Assembly (NCBI GenBank): GCA_002633005.1
Contig: NMRA01000042.1
Span: forward strand, 881,153-945,152
Direction: 5' to 3'
Length of the DNA: 64,000 nt
Origin: Phoronis australis
Taxonomy: Eukaryota; Phoronida; Phoronidae
Positions 47,401 to 58,352 of this stretch are shown piece by piece (within the stretch, counting starts at the first letter, position 1; each line of letters begins with the position of its first letter). A program made the position numbers and the translations under genes. The notes beneath the pieces are model-generated. The model saw nothing but the letters and a program-made list of their open reading frames with translations, ran no database searches and was not told the DNA's origin.

Positions 47401-50400
47401 ATGAAGATGTGCAAGCTATGTCAGACTGTTGCCAGGACATGACCAACAGACTGAGGGCTGCCAAGGAACAAACACATGACTTGATCAGTCAAACAACCCA
47501 ACTCCAGACAGAGAGGTAAAATTACTGTTGTGTCATCTGCCAATTTTCAAAAAAGTTAACAAATTTCTCTCAAGTTTGACGAAGTTCATCTGGTCTTGCT
47601 TTTTTAACGTTTTCACTAAAACTGAGAAGGAAATCGGACCAATTTAAACAAAATCGATTTATAATTCACCAGAAATTATTGCATCAACAGATGTTTGATG
47701 AGTAGAAATTCTGTCAACGTTTTTAAAACTTCTTTAGTGTTGTATGCACTAGCATGGCCAGTGTACAATAGTACGTACATTGCAGAAATGTGAGGCTTGT
47801 TTCATAAGGCATGTTTCTATGTGAGCTGAGCGAACTCGTGCAGGTCTTCCCTGGCTGTCGCCATGAATTGTAAAGGGGGCATATGATCACCCTGAACTTC
47901 ACTCGCACAGATCCTGTTTTATTCTCAAATTCTGGGGGTATATATACCACAGTCACTTAGGGTTAGTTTGTTTAACTTTGTTATTTAATTTACAGAATGC
48001 ACCACTGGTTAGCAAATGTGCTCATACAGGCAGAATGTTAGGTTGAAAAATGTTTCAGTGACTTTCTGTTGCTGCCTGTTTTTCATGGGTGGTTGCACCC
48101 TGCACATGTCTACCTTTTGGGGCTCTAGTATATGTTCTGGCACAGACAGCATATAAGGCATTACTTTGATAATGTCAGGTCTGTAATTACTTCAAGCTGG
48201 CATCCTCCAATTTCAAAGGCAACTGAGCAGGTTACCAGGAAGTGTTTAGTCTAGAACCAGTAGGACACAATGCAACTTGCATTTTTGAGTTATTTTGGCA
48301 CTCTTGGGACTAATTATGTGTTTGATTTCTTCCAGTCACAAGTTAGCCATGAGAGCCCAGGTGGCAGACGCCTTCCTTGCCAAGTTCCAGTTGCGGCCAG
48401 AAGAAGTGAAAGCACTGCGTGGGACCAGAGATGGCGCCCTGCAAAAGGTAAGGGTACGCCTGCTCTATGAAATTTCAGGCGTAAAATGCATTGGTTTGCC
48501 ACCATTTTTGATTTAATGAAAATCTCAATGTCAAAATAATGTGTTATATCTTTGTATTATGTCGTATTAGGAAATTTCCTGAACGAAAGCTTTGTCTCTT
48601 TGCATCTTCAGGTGAAGATTAGTTATTGGCTTGAAGCCGAGCAATGTATGACCTTTGTTTTGACATTTGCTCCCTTGTAAACATGGAATCAACCAACAAA
48701 CATAAAGGTTTAATGCTAACAATGTACAACTTTGATGTGATGTATAAATAGTGTAGTCAAGTAGATTACCAACAACTTCCAATCCATCTCTGTTTGTTCC
48801 TTGGTATGTTTATTTGCTTATTCATCTTAAATTTTTCTTGAGCTGTAGCAAATAATGAAGAATGTTTCTCAAAGATATTACACATTAGTCTCTGATTCAT
48901 TTGAGTGTCACAAGCTCAATCAATTATCTACAACATGGAACTTTATATTCTTCAATAATCTAACATCAATAATGCTTCCAAAAATGAATACTTGGAAATC
49001 ACACATTTCTCCCGTTTTTACTACAGATTTTGTACTTTCTTCATAGTTTTCATCTCAGTTTTAGATTGTCTTTGAAAATGCTCTAACACAGAACAATGGT
49101 ATGCTTCAAAAAAAAACTTGTGTTAGTATTTCAATTACTGTTTACCGTGTCTTTCAGAATTTCTTTGAGGCATTAGCAAGGGTGCGTCAGATTCACTCAG
49201 ACTGCAAAATCCTATTGCGAACCAATCAGCAAACAGCTGGGTAATGTCATTGTCAGTATGATTTAGAATTGATATATTTCTCATTGATCACTGTCTAAAG
49301 CGTTGTAAGTAGCCCCTTATGTCATACCAACGCTCATCTTTTATTCACTTGTTTGCCACAGTTTATAATTCATAAATAGCTGCATTTTGTTATTTTTAGC
49401 AGTAATCGGGTACAATGACTGTTTAAATTGACGTGTGTCTTGATTTTAAGATATTAAGTAATTGATGCATTTTATTAACATCATCAAAACTCTGTAATAT
49501 ATACTAAACACTGCTTTCCCTAGCTTTGCTGATGTACTTTCAGGAGAGACTTAGTTTTCCAAATTTACACCATCACAGCTTTGTTGAATGACTCTGAACA
49601 TTAACTCTAATTTGTATTTTTCAGCCTGGAAATCATGGAGTCTATGGCACTGCACCAGGAGTCTGCTTATGAGAGGTTATACAGATGGGCTCAGAGTAAG
49701 TGCATGGTGGCGTGAGAGCATGCTATTTAGGGTGACAAGTGGTCACACATTGAATGCGTGATGGTGGGAGCGTGGGTGTAGTGCATCAAACCTGCCGAAC
49801 TGCAGTTATGTGCAGTTTGAGTGTGACAATTAACACTGTATAACAGCTATGCATGTGGCTTTGAGAAAGTTTGTTTGTAGTGAGAACCTGAGAAGTATCT
49901 CATCATCAGTTGTTAATCAGTCTTTTTACGTCACCATCTTTCTTTCGGTCTCAGTTACATGCGCATACTTGTGCATGAGTTGCCACCTGTCCTGTGATAT
50001 CAATCACATGCAAATACATGTTCATAAGTTGTCCGAGACGAGTCGTTGTTGCTTTTATCGTGTTCGGAGGGCAGCGAGATAAGCTAGGTGGAGTTTAGTG
50101 CCCTCAGGTATTACATTTTGTATTATACCAAAGCCCCTCAAAATGATTTTACTTTGGCTGCAGATAAGGCCTTGCTACTTTGCTTTCTTGCTGACCTTTA
50201 AAGGAGCTCAGAGAAGAGCGTGAGTGTCGATCTTTCACTTTAGAATCATAGCCCTCTACTTACATTCCGTGAGTCCTTGTTTGAAAAACTTTCAGAACTG
50301 CGAGTTACATGTAGTCAAAGCATTTTGCTGTGCATTTAGTAGCTGATGTGCGACTGCAGCTTGAAGTACTACTCTCTAGTGTTACATGTTTCAGATGAAT

Positions 50401-53400
50401 GCCGAGCGTTAAGTGGAGACTCGCCTGATGTCAGCATGTTGCTATGTCAAGCAATGGAGGCCCTTCAAGACAGGCCGGTCTTGTTTAGGTAGGCTTTAAT
50501 ACAAAAGAAATAAAAATTTTCATAGGTACTGATGAAATTGTAAAATGGTTTTATTTACATCACTGAAAAATAAGAAATCCAATCGGGCCTCAGTTGTTTT
50601 CAGAACATTTTTATGTTGTTATTAAGACTATCTCTTTGCTGTACAAAACTTGCTATTACAACAGGTTCACAAAAATTTTGGTTAAGAGGAACATCATTCA
50701 TTATACTATGAGCCTTATTAGTGTCTGCATTTCTTTTACTGGACATTTTGTATTTGTACAATGTATATTGCGGGGCTAGAATTAGAGCACCAAAAAATCT
50801 GATTTGGTGGGCAATTATCTTACATAAGATATACGTTGGATGAGTTTGGTACAGCGCGGAGGACAGCCATTGTACGTGGATTCATCGACGCCCTGACCCG
50901 TGGTGGGCCTGGGGGTACGCCTCGACCAATAGAGCTCCACTCCCACGACCCCCTACGCTACGTGGGCGACATGTTGGCATGGCTTCACCAGGCTACAGCG
51001 TCAGAGAAGGAACACATACAGACACTGTTCAAACGATGCAGCAAAGAAGGTACAGTAGTGGTATGCCCTGGTGTAAACTGTTGGGCATTAGTCACTTACA
51101 GGGTTGTGTATTTTGAGAACCAGTTTGATGCCCATTATTCAGTGGGGAAAACTAGTTTGTCTGTCAAGTACACAATGTAGATTTTTGTAATAACATAAGG
51201 AATTCTTGGTGTTTTGTCAGCTGGTCTTTCTTGTCAGCCCTTGATAATAGCATTTTACTTTCAAAATGCTTCAAGGCATTGTTGTCTGAGTTACGATCTC
51301 GATTTTCTTTTAATTATCTGTATTCTGTGGGTACTATAGCAGAGTGGACGTTGATGTGAGTGCAGTCTTTTCATCATTCCTTACCGTCTACACTGGAGTT
51401 GAGCGTAGTTCGATCTTGTTATCACAATCATTCCTACCTTCACCATTAAGTTCTGCTTAGCTTCAGTACTTGCTTTGTTTTTCAGTATTTGTTGAATAGT
51501 GATGTATGTAAATGACAAATTTTTTGAACAAACCCTGTTTAAGTAAATTTTACCTTGTCAATGAACAATAAGTGAAGTATTTAAAGGACAAATTATATAT
51601 AAAAACTTTGGGAAACTGTTATTTTTACCTGGTTTTGTCCTTGCGTTGTTATCTTGGAACACCAGCAGAGGGCGATGCTATTGTCACAGAAATCATTCAG
51701 TCATCATTCAGTAGAGGGATCCAAGTGGCTTTTCATCATCTGGAGAGAGTTGCAGTTTCAAGAAGTTTTGACTTATTATTTGAGCATTAACTTGTCCACA
51801 GTTGTTCCCAAGATTAGCAAAATGTGGTGGAAAACATCTTTGTGTTTCTTGGTAAATTTTCTGTATGTTCGTTGCATTTCAGTGTCAGATACTCACATTC
51901 AAGATATTTTGAGTCATATCACTGAGGGAGTCTGCCGGGCTCTTAAGGTAAAGCATATTGGTTAGAACAGCTGTAGTTGTTTCTTCAAACATTCTGCATG
52001 GTGACTGTTAATGTTGTTAAATTTGGTCTTTCTGTTACTGTAATAGCAGTTACATTTCTTTTCACTTAAAATATCACACAGTTTTTGGTAGTGATTGTTA
52101 TTTTTTAATAACATAATCATCTACATTCAAATTGTTGGGATTTTATCCCAGACTTAGTTTTTACAAAATGCAGTGTCCAATATTTCAGAAACATGATAAA
52201 CGCTAAAATTACAAACATCCCAAGTGTTTCAAAGTGAACATATTAAATTTTCATTCATAATATTGGTAGTGTTAGTAGTGGTGGTGTTATTGACGTGCTT
52301 CCTTTGTTGTTCAAGGTGCGGGTTGAGCAGGTGCTTGTGGCAGAGTCGAGTGCTGTCATCCTCTACAAACTGACCAACTTGATCAAGTTCTATCACCACA
52401 CAGTCAGGTAGGGCTGGGCTCACTGTGGGCAATGTTAGATAGATTGTGGGGCTTGCTTCTAGTATACACTTAGCATTGCTGCTCAGTAAGCAAATCCTAG
52501 TTTGATTTCTGCCTCTCAAATCTAATATTATGTTCGATAATAAAGTATTAAATTATAAATGTCACAAAGCAGTAACATGTAGGTGTACTTAGAATAGGCA
52601 CATAAGTCTACATCGATTAAGATCTTTATTTTCTCATATTTTGTTTTGAGCCTTGGCTGAGTGTATGTGCCTGTGTAGAAAGTTGTTGTTTTCAATACCA
52701 GAACATGAACATATTTATTGTAGTTTTAACCAGTGTTCGAGCTTCAACAAATATATGTTCTGCCTGGCAGGCCAGTTACTTGAATATAAGACCACATCCA
52801 CATGGGCCTGTAGGTGAAAGTTTACTGGCCCCATCGCAAATCCACTTGCCCTGGGCCACCAAGCCAGCATGCTTTTTAATGCAGGTTTTAACTAACTTCA
52901 TAAAGATTATGTAAAACCTGTGCAATTTGCTAAATATGTACAATATCGTAAACTTTGACTCAGTTGAAGTTTATTTTCTGAAATTAGAACGCCTGCAGAA
53001 TTTGATTTGATTTGCTGTCAATTGGGTCATGTGACCATATATTTTTATTAAAATTTAGCAAAAAGAAACGTACAGCCGTAGCAAAACAATGGTACAAAAT
53101 TTCGTTGGATATCAATATTTTATATGATATTATTTCATTTTTGTTGATAAAAATCATAAAAGTCCTGTGTTTGATAGCCCCTCATGGCAAAGTGAAATAC
53201 TTTAAAAGCTATTCCTAACAGTGTTTTGGAGAACAGTGCATTAGCCATATCTGTCTATGCTTTGCCATTTCCAACGCTCCAAAGTTAGCCTAATTTGGAA
53301 GTTTCTAGAGACCAACGTAAACTTGATGCGATTGCTTTGAGACTGTGTTGATGGCAGATCCCTCTTACAGACAGATCCTGACTGCTGAAGCCTCGTTGTT

Positions 53401-56400
53401 ATCAACCTTGGGTGATATGGAGATACTGAGTAGGAAGATGTTCTTCAACAGTCTCAGTTGTCATGGCAATAAACTATTGGAGAAGGTAAGAGTCTGAACA
53501 GAGTGGGGTAAGATAGGCTATCCATCTGCTGAAACATTTTTATTTACTTAAAGTTGCTGAGCATGAGTTTGGAAAATAAAGATAAAATTCCAAGTAAGCC
53601 AAATTTAATTTTTGTATGTTAGCTATACTTGAAAATAAATTATGGTATCTGATGTATGCCTTTGCACTCCATTACCGTTACTTAATTAGCTATGTTTTTG
53701 TTAATTAATTACACTACTGCTATTTTATTCATTCTATATTTGTGATATCTATAAAATCTTTTGCTATCATATATGCGTCATCATGGCCGGCTGTATCTCC
53801 TCCAGGTGGAACTGCCCCCTGCTGACCTTGGCCCGGCCTCTTCACTGACCCAGACCCTACATCTTCTGCAGGAGGTGCTCGCCTCTCACGATAGTTTTGT
53901 CACACCCTTGGACTCTAGGCAGTCGGACTTCACACAGGTAAGAATGCTGTTTATTCCTTTGCTAGTTTGGTCATTTGCTGGTGAATTTCAGCGTACAGTA
54001 TTTAAGTAATAATCAGGTTGAAACAGTGAACAATGTATTATAGAATAGAGTAGATACCCTCCCTGGTCACATCTTGTAATTTGTACCTGGAACATTCTAC
54101 AGTCTGTATAGACCTTCTAGGCACACTTACGGGTCAAATACAGACGTCTAATCAGACATGTAATTTGAAGGACTCCTCGTCATGCTGTCAATATTTACAA
54201 TGTGAATCATTTTCATCACTGACTTTACTTTTTTGACTTGTTGTTACTTGGTCACATCATGTGACCATGTATGGCTGTACAGGGTACTTTATTCATAGAC
54301 TGTTATGGAGTCAGTGATGATCATTATCCATACTGCAAATGACTTTACAAACAAGGTGCCGGGTCAGCTTCATTTCAGTGTATGAAGAACAGTTTCAGTA
54401 GCAATGGCTTCACATTGTGGATTGATATTTTGACCTTTGACCTCAGTCTTGTATTTGTTTTTCCCAATACAGTCTTTGCTTTGCTGTCACTAATATTGGT
54501 TGTGTTTGCTGGTGATCTCTCATTATAATTTCCACACACATTGACTAGGCCAACTAGTTTCAGTACTAAATTATTTTCTTTTACGTTTTGTTCTATGTAA
54601 GTTATGGTGTTTCTTATTGCACTGCTATGTATGTACAATTTCTTCTTAAATCAGCTATAAATCTGCATTCCTTCAAAGAAACTAACTTTTGACTAAGACA
54701 ACTTACTGGTATAAAACTGATCTCAACTAGTTCATAAGTCATATATGAGAGGTGCCTTTGGGCTAGAAAACAAACTGCTTCAAATCGTGCACATTGCATA
54801 AAGTAACTCATATTGACAAGCCAACTTGTAGAGCCTGGTCTCAAGCAAGTATAAACCGTCAGTTATTTCTAAGACCAGAAATTACCTCTAATTTGTCCAA
54901 GAAACAATTTTCAGACAAAAGTCATGGCGTTAAGGAATCTTAATAAAAAGGTCCAAAGTGCTCTGTACGAAGTATTGAAATTTTCTTCAGGTCATGTTCT
55001 GGTGAAAACGACATTCCATTTACTGCCGTTGCTATTTGATAGCCTCTGTAAGTGGTGGCAGGCTATTAAGTGTTAAAATGAAACTTTGTTTTCAATACTA
55101 TGTTATGTGTAATAGTATCATTCTGAACAGAATGTGTAAAGAAGATTATATGAGAAATGATGTTATGATAATAAAAATTAATGATTGATGACGACAATGG
55201 TTGTCAGAAAAATTGGAATGCTGGAATTATCAGATAATCAATTATATGATTTATAAACACATTTTGAAAAGTTTAAATGACTGCAGATGTGCTTTTTCAT
55301 AGTCAGTCAAATGTTAACGGATGGAGACAGTGATACCTGCCCCTTTTAGTACCGCTCAACTCAGGCAACTGCTGGGTAACTTGTTTCAGATCATCACCTG
55401 TGTGATCGACCCCCTGATACAGATGTGCTCCGTGTCGGCCAGTAAATTGAATGCTGTTGACATGGCAACGTACATGTTAAACTCTATGTACGCCATGCAG
55501 ACCAGTTTGGCACTGTATGAGTTCACTGATCAAAGGCTGGAGATGTTGCAAGCTCAGGTGAGACGATGATGGGGGGAGTACCAACTGATATATCAGGAAA
55601 TAATTTCTTTTAAGGTGTGTTGAAAATACTGCTGTTGGTTTTTAGTACCTAGTCTAAAGTTTAGGCCAACACAATAGGGCCGTCCCGGATAACACTGCGA
55701 TAGAACTCTCCTTTGGCTCAGAGGTGAGAAAGCGCATTGACCTAGTTTTGGAATGTCTGGTACATTTTCAAAGGCCATGCCAGAAGCTGTCAAGGTTTGT
55801 GGTCGTGGTAACATTCCATATTTCAACCATTTAAAAGAATCTTCAGGAAATGTGTTCAAAATTAATTTAACGAACTTGTTTTATTCATTAGTTCCTCATT
55901 TTCTTGTCTTTGATATCATGAAGGGGACAAACTTAACATCACACATCTATGGATATTTTTCAAGTTCATCCCACTTTCTCTAGACAGAGTTGTAGTCCAC
56001 AACACAGCAGTAATACTTTGTTGGCATTAGAAAAAATGAATAGGGTAATGCAGACAAGAAAGTTGTAACAAATAACATGTGGAACTACAATGACGCAATA
56101 TAAAAGTGCTTGATGGGTATTGCAGTATTTTGGGTAAACACAGTGACATCCGAGTATTGTGGTGTAATTCAGAGCAGCCCTATTTCATTAATTTTTCTTC
56201 CTCATTATAACCGAATGCAGGCACATTTGAGAAATAGCCAATTTGACAGAAAATTGGCCTGAGCCAGAATTCAAAATTGCAATGTTTCAGATGCAGGGCT
56301 GGTGCGTCAAGAAGTTTGTGGACTGTTGCTCTAGTCTCTACTTACAACTTCCACAGTCCTTATCCAGCAGTCTTATGTCAAATGTAGCCAAAATATCAGT

Positions 56401-58352
56401 CTCATTTATAACATTCGCCCTTGATGAGTTCGTGTATTATGTTGCACTTAAAGTTACTTGAAGGACACCTTCTGTCAAAGAAACAATTTTAATTTAGACT
56501 TATAAGTCTGATCTCAACTTGTTTTTAACTCAGATGATTAGTTGTTTCTCGTTTTGAAGAGAATTGCCACTCTATTATTGCTTGAAACCTTGCTCAGCTG
56601 ATTTTATGACCCATTATGACTAGTACAATCCATAAGTCTCGGCTGCTCATTTAATGGCCCATTATGACTAGCAAACTCCCTGAGTCTCGTTTCCAGCACC
56701 AACCAATTGCCAGCGGATGAGAAATTCCTTCTAATTTCTTAACACGTTTTCTGTTATTGTGTATCCGTTTCCCACTCAGTGCGATGCCCATATTGACACA
56801 CTAGTGAGTGAGCAGGCTTCATTTGTACTCAACCGTGTTGGTCTGGCAGTCATCTATAGCACAGCTCAACAGCACCAACCTAAACATGGACCTCTGTCAA
56901 GTGTCCAGGGCATGGACGCTATTACTGTTAAGTCTGCTGTGGTAAGTTGCACATTAACTGTGTAAAATGTTCCTAGTGTAAGCAATACATGGTAGACCAG
57001 TGTCCAGGATTCAATCTTCTACACAGTCCAAATTGTTCTTGACATTTTCTATTCTGCTTTAGTACGAACTTTAATTTTAGTGTTTGTAATTTATTTTGTG
57101 TTCGAGGTTTTCACTGCTGCAGTCAATTGTTAAGAAATTCTGAAATACAGTACAAGGGCTAATTGTTCTGCATTTAATCAAAGTCAATATAGTTGACATT
57201 GATTTTACGCAACATAGATTTTGCGAAGAGGAGTTTACATTCAAAGAGACGACAAGATTCGATTAAGCAGATTTGAATGAGAGAGACATTTTCTTATTCC
57301 GTCTCATTTCTTTTACAGAATACGTTTGACAGCTACCTTGCCAACCCAGACAGTCTGACTATGGCCCAATGTACATTATTATTAAGTGCCACTCAGAGGT
57401 TTGTGCCTTTGTTAACCTGCGATAAACCAGTCAGTTTTGTGTGCAGTCGTGTGTACAAAAAACATGGTCTCGAACTCTGTAAGCATTTGAGGCTGTTGTT
57501 TATTTCTGACTTCTGGTTCTTTATTGGTCAATTAAGGATGAGGTCACCCGGCATTTTTAAATCAGGTGAACATAGAAACACGCTTTTACAAGCTTAACTG
57601 GCTTAACAATTGAAATACAGTCATGGTTAACGTGAGGATAAAAGCTGTGGCTACCTTGCCTACTGCTTACCCGTCACTCAGCTGAACACTGCATCTATCT
57701 CCATTTCTCATAAGTTATCACTGTTATGCTCATGGAGGAGGAACTGGATAAATTTTGTCTCAGAAAAAAGCACAAAAGGTGAGACACAAGATACAATTTG
57801 AAATGTTGACGTTTACATACAAATCATAGTAAAGTCATACTAAATGGCTTTGTATTAGATACCTACACCAGGCTCAAATGCTGTTAATTTCATTTAGAGT
57901 GTATACTTTCAAATTCTATCCTAGCAGAACATGGACAGGGCTGTTCCCAACACAAATCTTCTCTCTTTGGAGGTTGGAAATGCTTTACATTGTTGACATT
58001 GTTTTCAAAATTCCACGTGTATTTGAGTCACCCAAGCAATTAATGACACATTGCGCATTCACAGTTTTTTAAGTTAATCTCAAATATCCTGGAGTCATCA
58101 TTGCTCTTGAAGTAGTTTTTATTACAATGTTGCTCGCACTACTTAAGAATAAATCCATTGACTTTTTTGGTCCTATTATTCACTCCAGTTGCTTTTGTTT
58201 GCAGGGAAAAAGTCAAGACAGTTTCAACACAACTTATATGTAAAGCCTATGAGTTACTATATGCAGCTGTTACAGACCCCGCTAATGACTACAGAGAACA
58301 TGCAAGTATAATGCCTCGGTCACCCCAACAAGTTAATAACCTCCTGTTGTAG
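41917..58352 (+). CDS. COG6: Conserved oligomeric Golgi complex subunit 6 (complete; 16 exons plus one duplicate)
   Basis: COG6 is a subunit of the eight-protein COG complex (lobe B), a Golgi-associated tether for vesicles in intra-Golgi retrograde traffic. Disturbing it impairs glycosylation. The 16 splice-consistent exons total 1926 coding bases (641 aa; the human protein is ~657 aa) and run colinear with human COG6 as I recall it: [19 protein letters not shown] near the start, [16 protein letters not shown] in the coiled-coil-like N-terminal part, [82 protein letters not shown] at the C-terminus. The ATG at 41917 has context AAAATGG and an in-frame upstream TGA. No signal peptide or membrane segment is visible, as expected for a peripheral protein. 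Exon 2 occurs twice (see separate entries). The 3'UTR probably ends near 59575. Confidence 0.95.
42137..42192. repeat. Imperfect palindrome in COG6 intron 1
   Basis: TTGTACTGTA...TACAGTACAAG with repeated CTACTA/TAGTAG triplets between, so the strand can fold on itself. Simple-sequence origin is likely. Confidence 0.6.
42867..43010 (+). CDS. COG6: COG6 exon 2, copy A
   Basis: Acceptor TTATTATCTAG, donor GAG|GTATATTA. 144 bases, phase 0 at both ends, encoding [20 protein letters not shown] through FKKVKE. It differs from copy B by a single synonymous base (CGT/CGC Arg). Confidence 0.9.
43118..44177 (+). pseudogene. Decayed transposon-type reading frame, D2 copy A
   Basis: Frames 43118-43360, 43448-43651 and 43679-43945 lie in one reading frame separated by stops. 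A frameshift leads into 43974-44177 ([20 protein letters not shown]). Composition and motifs ([40 protein letters not shown]) suggest a retroelement ORF1-like or DUF4780-like protein. This family guess is weak. It is clearly not a COG6 exon and has no intact start-to-stop frame. Confidence 0.5.
44395..44555 (+). repeat. GTT microsatellite followed by degenerate ATT-rich tract
   Basis: About 25 pure GTT units (44395-44469), then mixed CTT/ATT/GTT triplets. It opens a spurious poly-Leu frame. The equivalent tract after copy B (47167-47205) has only about 12 units. Confidence 0.95.
44933..44933. other. Undetermined base (N) at the start of D2 copy B
   Basis: Single N directly before CCAAGAGGCAATTGCC, the first bases of the second D2 copy, exactly as at 33525 for D1. 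Confidence 0.9.
45653..45796 (+). CDS. COG6: COG6 exon 2, copy B (duplicate)
   Basis: Same acceptor (TTATTATCTAG), donor GAG|GTATTAAT, 144 bases, phase 0/0, identical protein to copy A. If both were spliced in, 48 residues would be repeated in tandem, which no known COG6 has. Use of one copy, or a false assembly duplication, is more likely. Confidence 0.75.
45902..46891 (+). pseudogene. Decayed transposon-type reading frame, D2 copy B
   Basis: Parallel to 43118-44177. Here the stop after GEPSLN is absent ([20 protein letters not shown]), but a small deletion near 46520 shifts the frame. Comparing both copies shows the decay was mostly shared, with a few private changes. Confidence 0.5.
47385..47515 (+). 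CDS. COG6: COG6 exon 3
   Basis: Acceptor TTTGTTTCCAG, donor GAGAG|GTAAAA, leaves two bases. Encodes [20 protein letters not shown] and on to QTTQLQTE(S), matching the conserved heptad-like N-terminal region of COG6. Confidence 0.93.
48336..48447 (+). CDS. COG6: COG6 exon 4
   Basis: Acceptor TTTCTTCCAG, donor AAG|GTAAGG. Encodes (S)[18 protein letters not shown] to GTRDGALQK. Confidence 0.93.
49158..49240 (+). CDS. COG6: COG6 exon 5
   Basis: Acceptor TCTTTCAG, donor GG|GTAATG. Encodes [20 protein letters not shown] and RTNQQTAG. Confidence 0.92.
49625..49695 (+). CDS. COG6: COG6 exon 6
   Basis: Acceptor TTTTTCAG, donor CAGA|GTAAGT. Encodes [20 protein letters not shown] then WAQ. Confidence 0.92.
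50395..50488 (+). CDS. COG6: COG6 exon 7
   Basis: Acceptor ATGTTTCAG, donor TTTAG|GTAGGC. Encodes [20 protein letters not shown] then [11 protein letters not shown](R). Confidence 0.92.
50829..51049 (+). CDS. COG6: COG6 exon 8
   Basis: Acceptor TTACATAAG, donor GAAG|GTACAG. Encodes [20 protein letters not shown], the highly conserved [11 protein letters not shown] stretch and [20 protein letters not shown]. It is the longest exon (221 bases). Confidence 0.94.
51090..51180. mobile_element. Hairpin mini-element H1, copy 5 (COG6 intron 8)
   Basis: GTTGTGTATTTTGAGAACCA and the right end ...TGTCAAGTACACAATG form a weaker stem. The interior TTTGATGCCCATTATTCAGT plus GGGGAAAAC is the family loop, inverted relative to copy 1. 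It is preceded by TTAGTCACTTACAGGG as in copy 4. Confidence 0.6.
51883..51947 (+). CDS. COG6: COG6 exon 9
   Basis: Acceptor TTGCATTTCAG, donor AAG|GTAAAG. Encodes (V)[19 protein letters not shown] then LK. Confidence 0.92.
52316..52407 (+). CDS. COG6: COG6 exon 10
   Basis: Acceptor TTGTTCAAG, donor TCAG|GTAGGG. Encodes [20 protein letters not shown] then [10 protein letters not shown](R). Confidence 0.92.
53020..53110 (+). repeat. Dispersed repeat R5, copy 1 (GGTCATGTGACCAT)
   Basis: GGTCATGTGACCAT followed by TTTTTATTAAAATTTAGCAA; the same order recurs at ~58535-58625, and the palindromic core alone near 54250-54275. Confidence 0.5.
53371..53485 (+). CDS. COG6: COG6 exon 11
   Basis: Acceptor CCTCTTACAG, donor AAG|GTAAGA. 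Encodes [20 protein letters not shown] and [15 protein letters not shown]. Confidence 0.92.
53806..53937 (+). CDS. COG6: COG6 exon 12
   Basis: Acceptor CTCCTCCAG, donor CAG|GTAAGA. Encodes [20 protein letters not shown] to [11 protein letters not shown]. 44 codons, phase 0. Confidence 0.93.
54655..54900 (+). repeat. Dispersed repeat R2, copy 2 (COG6 intron 12)
   Basis: Shares TATAAAACTGATCTCAACT and GACCAGAAATTACCTCTAAT with 7326-7510. Confidence 0.5.
55390..55557 (+). CDS. COG6: COG6 exon 13
   Basis: Acceptor CTTGTTTCAG, donor CAG|GTGAGA. Encodes [20 protein letters not shown] to [14 protein letters not shown]. The open frame extends upstream to 55321, but those codons have no counterpart in COG6 and precede the acceptor. 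Confidence 0.92.
55673..56193 (+). mobile_element. Non-autonomous TIR element, family T1 copy 2 (COG6 intron 13)
   Basis: Left end AATAGGGCCGTCCCGGATAA and right end GTGTAATTCAGAGCAGCCCTATT are imperfect inverted repeats. The interior matches 4748-5187 (ATGTCTGGTACATTTTCA, CACAACACAGCAGTAATAC, AAGTGCTTGATGGGTATT). Confidence 0.68.
56485..56750 (+). repeat. Dispersed repeat R2, copy 3 (diverged, COG6 intron 13)
   Basis: Contains TCTGATCTCAACTTG and a weaker tail match AAATTCCTTCTAATTTC. It also contains a direct duplication of ATTATGACTAG(T/C)A. Confidence 0.35.
56780..56941 (+). CDS. COG6: COG6 exon 14
   Basis: Acceptor TTTCCCACTCAG, donor GTG|GTAAGT. Encodes [20 protein letters not shown] to [10 protein letters not shown]. 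54 codons. Confidence 0.92.
57319..57398 (+). CDS. COG6: COG6 exon 15
   Basis: Acceptor TTCTTTTACAG. Encodes [20 protein letters not shown] and LLSAT. Donor CAGAG|GTTTGT departs from consensus at +3 to +4, but it is the only one that keeps the phase into exon 16. Confidence 0.88.
58205..58352 (+). CDS. COG6: COG6 exon 16 (terminal)
   Basis: Acceptor TTTGTTTGCAG. Encodes (R)[19 protein letters not shown] to the C-terminus [13 protein letters not shown] with TAG at 58350-58352. Confidence 0.93.

Noticed and set aside
51572-51965. Plus-strand frames in COG6 intron 8 upstream of exon 9
   Set aside because: Only the last part (51883-51947) is an exon; the rest precedes a clear TTTCAG acceptor and has no COG6 counterpart.
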